A DNA stretch of 40,327 bases from Faecalibacterium sp. An122 (GCF_002160895.1 NZ_NFLL01000025.1:1-40327); one strand, 5' to 3'; counted from the first letter of the stretch, positions 31,544-40,077 are shown. A program made the numbers and translations. The notes: generated by a model from the sequence alone, not told the origin.

Positions 31544-32272
31544 TCAGACCAGGCTCAGAGCCTCCTCGTCGCCCACCAGGATGAAGTCGGGGTGCATCTG
31601 CAGGATGGAAGCCGGGAGCTCGGGGGTGACCGGGCCGAAGAAAGCCTTCTTGATGATCTCGGCCTTGTTGGCGCCATTGGCCACCATCAGGACCTTGCGG
31701 GCCTGCATGATGGTCTTGATGCCCATGGTGTAGGCCTGGCGGGGAACCAGAGCCTCGTTGCCGTCAAAGAAGCGCTTGTTGGCCTCGATGGTGCTCTCGG
31801 TCAGGTCCACGCAGTGGGTGCCCAGCTCGAAGGCCTCGCCCGGCTCGTTGAAGCCGATGTGACCGTCGATGCCGATGCCCAGCAGCTGCAGGTCGATGCC
31901 GCCCACGTCGCGGATGATCTGGTCATACTCGCGGCAGGCTGCCTCGGCGTCGGGGTTGGAGCCGTCCGGCACATGGATGTGGTCGGGACGGACGTTCACG
32001 TGCTCGAACAGGTTCTTCTGCATGAAGTACCAGTAGCTCTGCTCGTGGGTGCGGGGCAGGCCGCGGTACTCGTCCAGGTTGACGGTGGTGACCTCGGAGA
32101 AGTCCAGGTCGCCCTTGTTGTACCAGTCGATCAGCTGGGCGTAGGTGCCCACGGGGGTGCCGCCGGTGGCCAGGCCCAGCACACAGGCCGGCTTCATGAT
32201 GACCTGGGCCGAGATGATGTTGGCGGCCTTGCGGGACATGTCTTTGTAATCCTTTGCGCGAATGATCTTCAT
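31544..32272 (-). CDS. nagB: Glucosamine-6-phosphate deaminase
   Basis: Converts glucosamine-6-phosphate to fructose-6-phosphate and ammonia. The 242-aa protein has GLATGGTPVGTY (phosphate loop), VNLDEYRGL with the catalytic Asp, and GIGIDGHIGFNEPG with the ring-opening His. This is the short form typical of Firmicutes. GGAGG lies 9-10 nt before the ATG at 32270-32272. Its promoter is separate from that of nagE. Confidence 0.97.
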   Translation of the reverse strand: MKIIRAKDYKDMSRKAANIISAQVIMKPACVLGLATGGTPVGTYAQLIDWYNKGDLDFSEVTTVNLDEYRGLPRTHEQSYWYFMQKNLFEHVNVRPDHIHVPDGSNPDAEAACREYDQIIRDVGGIDLQLLGIGIDGHIGFNEPGEAFELGTHCVDLTESTIEANKRFFDGNEALVPRQAYTMGIKTIMQARKVLMVANGANKAEIIKKAFFGPVTPELPASILQMHPDFILVGDEEALSLV

Positions 32273-32325
32273 AGGGATAAACCTCCGTTTCAGGGTGTGT
32301 TCCTGCTCACGTTTTGGATAATTCC

Positions 32326-32334
32326 ATTATAACA
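32326..32334 (-). promoter_or_regulatory. nagB-nagA promoter, extended -10
   Basis: Minus strand TGTTATAAT (TATAAT at 32326-32331) with TG one base before it; no -35 of quality at the right distance. It lies just after the nagE terminator. Confidence 0.6.
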
Positions 32335-32355
32335 CATCTGTATGGACAGACTGTG

Positions 32356-32405
32356 ACAAAAAGGAGCCGCCGAAAGCAGGGCTGTTCGGCCCGCCCTCGG
32401 CGGCT
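32356..32405 (-). terminator. Terminator after nagE
   Basis: AGCCGCCGA / TCGGCGGCT with a 24-nt structured loop followed by CCTTTTTG on the minus strand, 90-140 nt beyond the nagE stop. It separates nagE from nagB. Confidence 0.75.
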
Positions 32406-32494
32406 ATGAAAGGGGAGACGGGGCAACCAGTCCCCGCCGGTTTACATGGGAATGGGATGAGTGGGGCGGCGATGGCTCAGAGAGCCGGCCGCTC

Positions 32495-33964
32495 TCAGAG
32501 CATCTTCTTCAGTTCATCGTAAACGAACTGCACCTTGGGTCCGATGATGACCTGGCAGGCGTTCTTGCTGGGACGGACAACGCCGGCAGCACCTGCATTC
32601 TTAACGGCCTTTTCATCAACGGCGGTGTAGTCGTTGATCTCGAAACGCAGACGGGTTGCGCAGTACTCAACATTCTTGATGTTGCCCTTGCCGCCCACAG
32701 CTGCCAGGACGCCCGCAGCGACCTGGGTGTAGTTGTTGTTGGCCAGCACAACCTTCTTCTCTGCGTCGGTGTTCTCATCCTCGTCCTCACGGCCCGGAGT
32801 CTTGAAATCAAAGGTCTTGATCAGGACGTAGAAGGCAATGAAGAACAGAACAGCAGCCAGCAGGCCCAGAGGCAGGATCATCCAGGTCTTTTCAGCAGCG
32901 GGCAGCGAAGCGGAGAAGACCAGGTCCGTTGCACCAGCCGAGAAGGAGAAGCCTGCGCGGAAGCCGCTGTAGTAGGTGATGACGGTCATGACGCCGTACA
33001 GCAGGGCGTACACGACGTACAGGGGGAATGCCACGAACATGAAGGAGAACTCGAAGGGCTCGGTAACGCCGCAGACGAAAGCACAGACTGCAGTGGAGAT
33101 CAGCAGGCCGGCAGCAGCCTTCTTGTTCTTGGCGGTGGCGATCATGGCGGCAGCAGCAGCCGGGACACCGAACATCATGCAGGGGAAGAAGCCGGACATG
33201 TACATGCCCAGGCTCCAGGTGACGTCAGCGCTGGTCTTGCCTGCCCAGAAGTTGGTCAGGTCGCCCAGGCCGATGGTGTCAAACCAGAACACGTTGTTCA
33301 GAGCGTGGTGCATGCCGATGGGGATCAGCAGACGGTTCAGGAAAGCGTAGATGCCAGCGCCGAATGCGCCCAGGCCGACGATGGCGTCGCCCACGGCAAC
33401 CAGACCGCCGAAGACCAGAGGCCAGACGAACAGCAGGACCACAGAGGCCAGAATCGAGACCACGGCAGCGGCCATGGCGACGAAGCGCTTGCCGCTGAAG
33501 AAGGCCAGGAAGTCGGGCAGCTGCATGGTCTTAAAGCGGTTGTAGGACCAGGCACCGATCAGGCCGCACAGAATGCCGATGAAGGGGTTGGAGATCTTGC
33601 TGAAAGCGATGTACTGGGTGGAACCTTCCACGATGCTGGGCATAATGGTGGTGACCACGCCAACGCTCAGCAGCTGCTGGACCATCAGCCAGGAGGCCAG
33701 GCCAGCCAGAGCGGGGGTGCCGTCCGGCTCATCGGCCATGCCGACTGCAACGCCGATGACGAACAGGATTTGCATATTGTCGATCAGAGCGCCGCCGGCC
33801 TTCACCAGCAGGAAGCCGATGATCTGAGTCAGACCCTCGACCGAGCCGCCCTGCATGGTAGACGGACACAGCGCATAGCCGATACCCATCAGCAGACCGC
33901 AGATGGGCAGCACTGCGACGGGCAGCATCAGAGACTTGCCCAGTTTTTGCAGGTACTTCATCAT
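32495..33964 (-). CDS. nagE: PTS N-acetylglucosamine transporter, EIICB
   Basis: Imports GlcNAc (or glucose) with phosphorylation at the membrane. The EIIC domain (residues about 1-385) has eight to ten membrane segments and the sugar-binding region PIGMHHALNNVFWFDT and GVTEPFEFSFMF, which favours GlcNAc-type transporters. The EIIB domain (about 410-489) has the phosphorylated Cys in VEYCATRLRFEI. There is no EIIA domain, so a separate EIIA is needed and is not in the window. Placement beside nagB and nagA supports GlcNAc as substrate. GGAGG lies 9-10 nt before the first ATG. Regulation may involve the nested palindromes just downstream of its -10. Confidence 0.94.
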   Translation of the reverse strand: MMKYLQKLGKSLMLPVAVLPICGLLMGIGYALCPSTMQGGSVEGLTQIIGFLLVKAGGALIDNMQILFVIGVAVGMADEPDGTPALAGLASWLMVQQLLSVGVVTTIMPSIVEGSTQYIAFSKISNPFIGILCGLIGAWSYNRFKTMQLPDFLAFFSGKRFVAMAAAVVSILASVVLLFVWPLVFGGLVAVGDAIVGLGAFGAGIYAFLNRLLIPIGMHHALNNVFWFDTIGLGDLTNFWAGKTSADVTWSLGMYMSGFFPCMMFGVPAAAAAMIATAKNKKAAAGLLISTAVCAFVCGVTEPFEFSFMFVAFPLYVVYALLYGVMTVITYYSGFRAGFSFSAGATDLVFSASLPAAEKTWMILPLGLLAAVLFFIAFYVLIKTFDFKTPGREDEDENTDAEKKVVLANNNYTQVAAGVLAAVGGKGNIKNVEYCATRLRFEINDYTAVDEKAVKNAGAAGVVRPSKNACQVIIGPKVQFVYDELKKML

Positions 33965-33987
33965 AAGTGATATCCTCCCTTGTGCGC

Positions 33988-34007
33988 GAGGCGGTAACCG
34001 CCGCCTC
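33988..34007 (-). other. Hairpin in the nagE 5' leader
   Basis: GAGGCGG / CCGCCTC with a 6-nt loop, about 10 nt upstream of the nagE ribosome site. It is not followed by a T run, so it may affect message stability or translation and not termination. Confidence 0.45.
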
Positions 34008-34022
34008 TATGAAAAATAAAGG

Positions 34023-34078
34023 GCGTGCAAACACGCTTCTGGTTGCCAACGTGTTCACACTTGTGTAACAACATTGTA
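34023..34078 (-). promoter_or_regulatory. nagE promoter and cluster of small palindromes
   Basis: The -10 is TACAAT (34073-34078, minus strand) with a TGTGC extension, as in the thrS promoter; no good -35. Directly downstream are four short palindromes: 34057-34066 (ACAC-tt-GTGT), 34051-34060 (GTGT-tc-ACAC), 34042-34050 (GTTGcCAAC) and 34023-34036 (GCGTG-caaa-CACGC). They are well placed as a repressor operator. Confidence 0.5.
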
Positions 34079-34286
34079 GCACATTTGTCAAAGAAAAGCT
34101 ATAGATTTTCTGGAAAATGAAAAAATTTTTGGACGAATTGCATGAATATCGAAAAAAATACAGCCGGTTTTATTTTTGCGGGAAAAGGATTGACGAAGGT
34201 ATGAAAAATATTCAACTTCGAGCGAATAAAGATGCACCAAACTGAATAGGTGCGGTTTGGGGGTGACCGGACGAAGGGGGTTGTGG

Positions 34287-34564
34287 TATAATAGCTATAC
34301 ATGATTATTGTATCTGGAAGTGCACGCTGCGCGTGGGGACAAGGACATGATTCTTGAACCCGGAGGAGCCTGCTGGGCGCGGATGGGCTTTGGGCTGCGT
34401 TGACGGACAGGACAAACGGACACGGACGCACGGAGGCGGAGCGCCGCCCGCCGGCGAGCCGGGACAAAACAGGAAAGAAGGGACCCCGGCTGTTCCGGCC
34501 GGCGGCATTCACCTTATCATATTACAGGACAAAACCAGATTATGTTTGACAGGAGGCATATACA
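34287..34564 (+). promoter_or_regulatory. prmA promoter and long leader
   Basis: An extended -10, TGGTATAAT (TATAAT at 34287-34292), lies about 270 nt before prmA. The leader includes a possible 18-codon ORF (34347-34403), GC-rich stems around 34440-34505 (GCCGCCCGCCGGCGAGCC region), and no T-run terminator. I recognise no riboswitch family. The AT-rich 160 nt left of the -10 hold no gene. Confidence 0.45.
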
Positions 34565-35479
34565 ATGGAATGGACGGACATCCGAGTGACGGTGGCCCAG
34601 AAGGACGCCGAGCTGGCCGAAGCGGCTGCAACCATGATCGCCGAGGGCGGCATCTACATTGAGGACTACAGCGACATTGAGCAGCAGGTGGCGGAGATCG
34701 CCCATGTGGACCTCATCGAGCCCGAGCTGCTGGAAAAGCCCCGGGACGTGGTGATTATTCATATTTATCTGGAGCCGGGGGCCCAGCCTGCCGAGACCCT
34801 GGCGGCCATCGAGGCCCGGATGGAGGCCGCCGGCATCGCCTATACGGTGGAAACCGAAGGGGTAGAGCAGGAGGACTGGCAGAACGGCTGGCGGAAGTAC
34901 TATCATCCGCTGGAGATCGGCCGGCGCCTGGCGGTGGTGCCCTCCTGGCAGGAGTACGACACCGACCGGGTCAAGCTGCTGCTGGACCCGGGCCTGGCCT
35001 TCGGCACCGGCGGCCATGAGACCACCGGCCTCTGCATGGAGGCGCTGGACGAGCTGGTCCAGGGCGGCGAGCGGATGCTGGATATCGGCACCGGCAGCGG
35101 CATTCTGGCCATTGCGGCCCTCAAGCTGGGGGCAGCCAGCGCCGAAGGCGTGGACATTGACCCGGTAGCGGTCCGCACCGCCGTGGAAAACGCCGCCCTC
35201 AACGGGGTGGAGAGCCGGTTCCGCGGACTGGTGGGCGACCTGTCCGATCAGGCCAGCGGCACCTATCAGATTGTCACCGCCAACATCGTGGCCAATGCCA
35301 TCATCTCTCTGTCCCCGGCGGTGCCGGGACTGCTGGCCGACGGCGGACATTTCATTGCCAGCGGAATCATTGACACCCGCGCCGACGAGGTGGAGGCTGC
35401 TCTGAAGGCTGCCGGCCTGGCGGTGAAGGAGCGCAAAGAAAAGCGCGGCTGGGTCTGCTTTGTCTGCACCGCCGCCTGA
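34565..35479 (+). CDS. prmA: Ribosomal protein L11 methyltransferase
   Basis: SAM-dependent enzyme that methylates ribosomal protein L11. The N-terminal ferredoxin-like substrate domain (1-95) is followed by the hinge EDWQNGWRKYYHPLEI and the methyltransferase core: DPGLAFGTGGHETT, LDIGTGSGILAIAALKLG (SAM loop), GVDIDPVA, and TANIVANAI (the NxxA motif of the family). The length of 304 aa is normal. AGGAGG lies 10 nt upstream of the ATG. It is followed after 30 nt by rsmE, the common pairing in Firmicutes, here without dnaK/dnaJ upstream. Confidence 0.96.
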   Translation: MEWTDIRVTVAQKDAELAEAAATMIAEGGIYIEDYSDIEQQVAEIAHVDLIEPELLEKPRDVVIIHIYLEPGAQPAETLAAIEARMEAAGIAYTVETEGVEQEDWQNGWRKYYHPLEIGRRLAVVPSWQEYDTDRVKLLLDPGLAFGTGGHETTGLCMEALDELVQGGERMLDIGTGSGILAIAALKLGAASAEGVDIDPVAVRTAVENAALNGVESRFRGLVGDLSDQASGTYQIVTANIVANAIISLSPAVPGLLADGGHFIASGIIDTRADEVEAALKAAGLAVKERKEKRGWVCFVCTAA

Positions 35480-35509
35480 ACCTACCGATCAACAGGAGAA
35501 GAAACCAAG

Positions 35510-36259
35510 ATGCCGCACCGTTATTTTACCACCGATGTCTGGCCCGCCGAGGGCCGGGCCTTTCTGCGGGGAGCCGATGCCCATCACCTGGCCCGGGTTA
35601 TGCGGGCTAGGACAGGGGATCAGGTGATCCTCTGCGACGGCAACGCCGTGGAGTATACCGCCACCATCACCGGCTTTGGGGAGGACGAAGTGGAGTTCTC
35701 CATCCAGGAGGGGTATCCTTCGGCGGCCGAGCCCACCGTGGAAGTGACCCTGCTGGCGGGCTATCCCAAGCAGGACAAGCTGGAGCAGATCATCCGCCAC
35801 GGCGTCGAGCTGGGATGCAGCCACATCATTCCCTTTTTCAGCCGCTACTGCGTGGCGGCCCCCAAAAAAGAGGACCAGAAGAACGTCCGTTACAACCGCA
35901 TCGCCTATGAGGCGGCCAAGCAGTGCGGCCGGGGCATTTTGCCCGACGTAGGGATGCCGCTGCTCAATTTCGGAGCGGTCTGCCGCACCTTTGACCAGTA
36001 CGACCTGGTGCTGTTTTGCTATGAATGCGGCGGCGCGCCCCTGCGCCAGCTGCTGGCCGACACGCCGGCCCCTGAGGGACGGCCGCTGCGCATTGCCATC
36101 GTTACCGGTGCCGAAGGCGGCTTTGCCGCCGAAGAAGCCGAGGCCGCCTCGGCCGCCGGCGCGAAAACGGTGGGCCTGGGTCCCCGCATTCTCCGCTGTG
36201 AGACCGCGCCCCTGGCCGTCCTGGCCTCGGTCATGACCCTCACCCAAAACCTCGAGTAA
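35510..36259 (+). CDS. rsmE: 16S rRNA (uracil-1498-N3)-methyltransferase
   Basis: Methylates U1498 of 16S rRNA. A SPOUT-fold enzyme: N-terminal PUA-like domain with HHLARVMRARTGDQVILCDG, then KQDKLEQIIRHGVELGCSHIIPF, NRIAYEAAKQCGRGILP, and the knot region IVTGAEGGFAAEEAE and LGPRILRCETAPLAVLA, where SAM binds. The length of 249 aa is normal. The start is preceded by AGGAGAAG. The stop is directly followed by the repeat element R3, leaving no dedicated terminator. Confidence 0.96.
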   Translation: MPHRYFTTDVWPAEGRAFLRGADAHHLARVMRARTGDQVILCDGNAVEYTATITGFGEDEVEFSIQEGYPSAAEPTVEVTLLAGYPKQDKLEQIIRHGVELGCSHIIPFFSRYCVAAPKKEDQKNVRYNRIAYEAAKQCGRGILPDVGMPLLNFGAVCRTFDQYDLVLFCYECGGAPLRQLLADTPAPEGRPLRIAIVTGAEGGFAAEEAEAASAAGAKTVGLGPRILRCETAPLAVLASVMTLTQNLE

Positions 36260-36261
36260 CC

Positions 36262-36990
36262 CTACCTACTTTTTCGAGAAAAAGTAGGCAAAAGGCAGCT
36301 TTGGCTCGGCGCGTCCTGCGGACGAAACAGCCGAGCCGAAGCTGGCGCCGCGCTCCGATTTTTGCAAGCGCCCGCCGTGGCGCGCCGCAAAAACCGGCTA
36401 AGCGCAAGAGGATTCACTGTGTACCATAGACTTTCCGGGTCTCCCAAGGTTCCGCGGGGCCTTTACGCTCCGGCTCGCTCTCGGCGTTTGGGGCTGCGCC
36501 CCGGTACGATGCAAGGCTCAAGCATAACCTGATTTTCTCTTTTTTGAGAAAAAGCAGGCAAAAAGCTTTTCATCTGGTACCGCTGACTGCTGTGGTCCTC
36601 ACAAAGCCCTGCCGGCGGCAAGGTTTCAGCCGCTTTATCAGGTTCCCGGGCTGCGCCTCGGTGAGTCCAGGGTTTTGCGAGGCCGAATCTATAGTTTGTT
36701 TTGGTGTGCTGCTTTCTGGCACATGGAAAGTTTCATAAGTACACAAATCCCCGTTCCTGTTCATCACAGGGGCGGGGATTTTTTGTTTTAAAGTGTGGTT
36801 TTGGTTTGGTTTTGGCCGCTTTTCTGCGGTTCAGAAAATCAGGCTATGAGGTGGTTTGCATCGTACCCGGCCGCAGGCCGGACCTAACGTAAGCGCGGCA
36901 TAGTCTGCAACCTTCACAAACGGCATAAAGAGCGGCTAGAGTTGATGGTACCCAGTAAAGCTTTTTGCAAGGCTTTTTCACGAAAAAGCC
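36262..36990. repeat. Composite dispersed repeat, copy R3
   Basis: A gene-free block of several repeat modules. 36264-36411 copies R2 (14305-14452) almost exactly. 36425-36482 copies the right half of R2 inverted. 36495-36536 and 36832-36885 are opposite-facing copies of the TCAGAAAATCAGG...GGCCGCAGGCCGG segment of R1. 36541-36785 follows R1 end to end in inverted order, closing with a terminator-like ACAAATCCCCGTTCC hairpin at 36741-36785. 36947-36990 repeats the GGTACCCAGT / CTTTTTCACGAAAAAG end of R2. No coding sequence with a ribosome site is seen. Confidence 0.85.
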
Positions 36991-37066
36991 GGGTGACAAA
37001 AAATAGATCAAAAATTTGTAGATTTTGCCTGTTGCGGAAGGTACAGAAATTGCAACATTTTTATGC

Positions 37067-37072
37067 TATACT
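37067..37072 (+). promoter_or_regulatory. Probable -10 of the patatin-ptsI-like operon
   Basis: TATGCTATACT gives TATACT (37067-37072) with a TG extension; the -35 region (CAGAAA) is poor. The start would be about 85 nt before the ATG at 37163. Confidence 0.5.
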
Positions 37073-37162
37073 TAAACAATAAAATCTTGGAATGAATCCA
37101 CAGCGGACCGCTCAGGCCCCAAACGGCATGAATGCAGCCGCGCATCAAAGGAGGGAATGCAG

Positions 37163-38335
37163 ATGGGTGCAGCAGAAGAAAAGACCTGCCGCGGCCTTGT
37201 TCTGGCGGGCGGCGGAGCCCGGGGCAGCTACCAGGTGGGCGTGTGGCGCGCGCTGGATGAGCTGGGCTGGACCGCCGATGTGGTCACCGGTACCAGTGTG
37301 GGCTGTCTCAACGGTGCCATGTATGTTTTGGGCCAGTATGAGACCGCTCGGGATATGTGGCTGTCCATCCGCAGTTCCGACGTGATGGAACTGCCTGCGC
37401 CCGGCACCGGCCTGGGCGGTTTGGGGGAAGTGGTGCGGCAGTTTGTGGCCGAGGGAGGACTGGATGTCACCCCGCTGGAGGAAATTGTCAGCCGGGTTCT
37501 GGACGAAGAGGCCCTGCGGGCGTCGCCGGTGAAGTTTGGACTGGTGACGGTGGAAAAACGGGGCCTGAAACCCCGGGAACTGAGCCTGGAAGAAATCCCC
37601 GTGGGCAAGGTGAAGGACTACCTGCTGGCGTCGTCGGCCTGTTTCCCGGCACTGCGTGCCCGCAATATCGACGGGGTGGAATACCTGGACGGCGGTTACG
37701 CCGATAATATGCCCGCCGGCCTGGCGGCCCGTCTGGGAGCGGAAGAACTGGTCTGCGTGGATCTGGAAGGGGTGGGCATCACCAAACCCAACCGCACCGG
37801 CCTGCCCACCACCCTGATCCGCAGCCATTGGGAACTGGGGGATATCCTGCGGTTTGAACCCGATGTGGCTCGCCGGAATATCGAGCTGGGTTATTATGAT
37901 ACCATGCGGGCCTTTGGCCGCCTGCGGGGCGATGCGTATCCCATTTCCCTGGTGGGCAGCGCCGAGGCGGCGGCAGAGTTCCGGGGACGGTTTGACCCTC
38001 TGCGGGATCTGGTGAAAGACCGCTGGCCGGCGGCCCATATTCCCGCCGTGCTGGCTCTGGCCCTGGCCGACCTGCAGGATGAGCCGCTGGCGCCGCTGGA
38101 GGCCGCCGCCGAGGAGGCCGGCGTAGAACCCACCCAACTGTATACGGTACAGTCTCTGGGAGAGGCCTTCCTGGCCGCCTGCGACGGGGAACGGCTGGCC
38201 ACCTTTGACCCGCTGTTTGACGGGACCGGAAACGGCGCGCTGGCCGCCCGGGCCGCGCTGCTGCCGCATTTGTTTTTGCAAGCCCTTGTCCGCCGCGCGC
38301 TGACGGGGCCTCTTGTGCCGGAGGTGATCGCATGA
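37163..38335 (+). CDS. Patatin-like phospholipase
   Basis: A cytoplasmic or membrane-associated lipid acyl hydrolase with a Ser-Asp dyad. The oxyanion loop LAGGGARGSYQVGV, nucleophile elbow GTSVG, and catalytic Asp in YLDGGYADNMP are intact, so activity is likely. The family core covers about residues 10-200; the remaining 190 residues are not recognised and are Ala/Leu/Glu rich. Two ATGs are close together: the one at 37157 is only 2 nt from the AAGGAGG, so I chose 37163, which has the normal 8-nt spacing, giving 390 aa. The stop overlaps the next start by ATGA, so lipase and the Enzyme I-like protein are made together. Confidence 0.92.
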   Translation: MGAAEEKTCRGLVLAGGGARGSYQVGVWRALDELGWTADVVTGTSVGCLNGAMYVLGQYETARDMWLSIRSSDVMELPAPGTGLGGLGEVVRQFVAEGGLDVTPLEEIVSRVLDEEALRASPVKFGLVTVEKRGLKPRELSLEEIPVGKVKDYLLASSACFPALRARNIDGVEYLDGGYADNMPAGLAARLGAEELVCVDLEGVGITKPNRTGLPTTLIRSHWELGDILRFEPDVARRNIELGYYDTMRAFGRLRGDAYPISLVGSAEAAAEFRGRFDPLRDLVKDRWPAAHIPAVLALALADLQDEPLAPLEAAAEEAGVEPTQLYTVQSLGEAFLAACDGERLATFDPLFDGTGNGALAARAALLPHLFLQALVRRALTGPLVPEVIA

Positions 38336-39987
38336 AAAAATACCAGGGTGTGTCTGTTTCGTCCGGGCTGGTGCTGGGCCAAGTGAGCCTGATCAGCAAG
38401 AGCAACCGGGACAGAACCTCCATCAACCGCAATCCCCAAAACCCGGAAAAAGAGATGCAGCTGCTGGAAGATGCGATCCGCACCGCCCAGAGTGAACTGG
38501 AATCCATGGCCAACCGGGCGGACGCCAGCGAGCAGGCGATTTTCTGGTTTCAGAGCATGCTGCTGGAGGACGAAAGCTTTCTGAATGAGGTTCACTCCTA
38601 TATCCAGGCGGGCACCGGCGCGGCCGAGGCCATGAACCGGGTGGGCCAGCGCTATGCCGACAAGCTCCTGGCCATGACCGACAACACCTATCTTCGGCTG
38701 CGCAATGTGGACATTCTGGACGCCACCCAGCGGGTCATCAATATTTTGTGCGACCGGCCCCGGATGCGCCTGACGCTGGACCATCCGGTGATTCTGGCCG
38801 CCGATCAGCTGATGCCCAGCGACCTGTTCAGCATTCCGGCGGGGATGATTCTGGGCATCATTACATCCGAGGGCAGCGCCCTCAGCCATGCGGCCATCAT
38901 TGCCCGCGCCCGCAAAATTCCCAGCCTGGTGCAGGTGGGACGGGATTTCCTGGACGACTGCGACGGCCGTATTGTGGTGCTGGACGCCGACGAGGGGGCG
39001 TGCATTCTGGACCCTGACGCAGATACCCGCCAGCAGATGGTGGCCCGCATCTGTGCCGGCCAGCGGGAGGAGGAAGGCAATCTGGCAACCCCGCTGCAGG
39101 ATATGCCCTGTACCACCCGGGACGGCACCCCCTTTGAGCTGCTGGCCAACTGCTTTGGCCCTGAGGACATCGACAGCGCCATCCAGTCGGGCGCCGCCGG
39201 CGTGGGCCTGCTGCGCAGTGACTATCAGATTCTGGCCGGCGATACCTTTGACGAGCAGGAACAGTACTTTTATTATACAGCCTGTATTGCCGCCGCCGGC
39301 GGCAAACCCATTACGGTGCGGACTTTTGACTTTGGTTCCGACCGCACCCTCTCCAATGTCTACCGCGGGGACCAGTCGGCCCATCTGGGGATGCGGGGCA
39401 TCCGCAGCAGCCTGCGCAGCCCCCGCAATTTCGAGGCCCAGATCCGCGCCCTCATGCGGGCCGGTACCCGGGGCCCGCTGCGAATCGTGTTCCCCATGGT
39501 CACCAACGTGGAGGACTGGGATGCCGCCATGCGGCTGGTGGCCCATTGCCGCCAGAACCTGGACGAGCGGGGCGTCCCCTATAAGTCGGACGTGCCCTTC
39601 GGAATCATGCTCAGCATCCCGGCGGCCTGCCTGACTGCTGACGATTTCATCCGGCACGGGTGCCAGTTCTTTGTCATCGGCACCAACGACCTGACCCAGT
39701 ACACCCATGCCGCCGGCCGCGAAATCACCAGCGCCGAGCGCTATTTCCAGCCCACCAGCAAAGCCATGTACCGCCTGATCCGCATGACGGTGGATGCCGC
39801 CGAGAACGGACATATCCCCGTCACCATCTGCGGTTTGGCGGTGGGCGATTCCTCCAACGCAGTGCAGTACCTTCATATGGGCCTGCGCAGCTTCTCCATG
39901 GGTCCCCAGAACCTGCTCAGCGTCAAAAAGGCCCTGCTGGAGTCGGAGGCCCGCCCCGACCGAGAGGGTCCGCCCGAGCAGGGGTGA
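38332..39987 (+). CDS. PTS Enzyme I-like protein with altered Mg/PEP site
   Basis: Full-length homologue (551 aa) of Enzyme I, which passes phosphate from PEP to HPr. The phospho-His is His186 in SALSHAAIIARARKIPSLV. PEP-site residues kept are Arg295 (GLLRSDY), Arg330 (TVRTFDF), Arg355 (LGMRGIR), Asn452-Asp453 (GTNDLTQYT), Arg463 and the acid Cys500 (TICGLAVGD). Differences from canonical Enzyme I: the Mg-binding Glu of GxMxExP is Ser428 (GIMLSIPAA), the CGE Glu is Leu502, and the GGDK Lys is Arg338. It may be slow, act on another partner, or not use PEP. GGAGGTGATCGC precedes the ATG. No ptsH is adjacent. Whether the genome has a second, normal ptsI decides the interpretation. Confidence 0.9.
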   Translation: MKKYQGVSVSSGLVLGQVSLISKSNRDRTSINRNPQNPEKEMQLLEDAIRTAQSELESMANRADASEQAIFWFQSMLLEDESFLNEVHSYIQAGTGAAEAMNRVGQRYADKLLAMTDNTYLRLRNVDILDATQRVINILCDRPRMRLTLDHPVILAADQLMPSDLFSIPAGMILGIITSEGSALSHAAIIARARKIPSLVQVGRDFLDDCDGRIVVLDADEGACILDPDADTRQQMVARICAGQREEEGNLATPLQDMPCTTRDGTPFELLANCFGPEDIDSAIQSGAAGVGLLRSDYQILAGDTFDEQEQYFYYTACIAAAGGKPITVRTFDFGSDRTLSNVYRGDQSAHLGMRGIRSSLRSPRNFEAQIRALMRAGTRGPLRIVFPMVTNVEDWDAAMRLVAHCRQNLDERGVPYKSDVPFGIMLSIPAACLTADDFIRHGCQFFVIGTNDLTQYTHAAGREITSAERYFQPTSKAMYRLIRMTVDAAENGHIPVTICGLAVGDSSNAVQYLHMGLRSFSMGPQNLLSVKKALLESEARPDREGPPEQG

Positions 39988-40046
39988 CGCGCTGCACAAC
40001 TTTTGGAGTTATACATTTTGGATCGATCCTTACATAACGCCGCTCA

Positions 40047-40077
40047 AGCGCCTGGAAACAGGCGCTTTTCTTTTTTG
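40047..40077 (+). terminator. Terminator of the patatin-ptsI-like operon
   Basis: AGCGCCTG-GAAA-CAGGCGCT followed by TTTCTTTTTTG, about 60 nt past the stop. Confidence 0.9.

Noticed and set aside
34354-34662. 102-aa plus-strand ORF overlapping prmA
   Set aside because: TTG start without a ribosome site, overlap with the well-supported prmA start, low-complexity composition.
37894-39999. 701-aa minus-strand ORF
   Set aside because: Antisense to the patatin and Enzyme I-like genes; shadow composition only.
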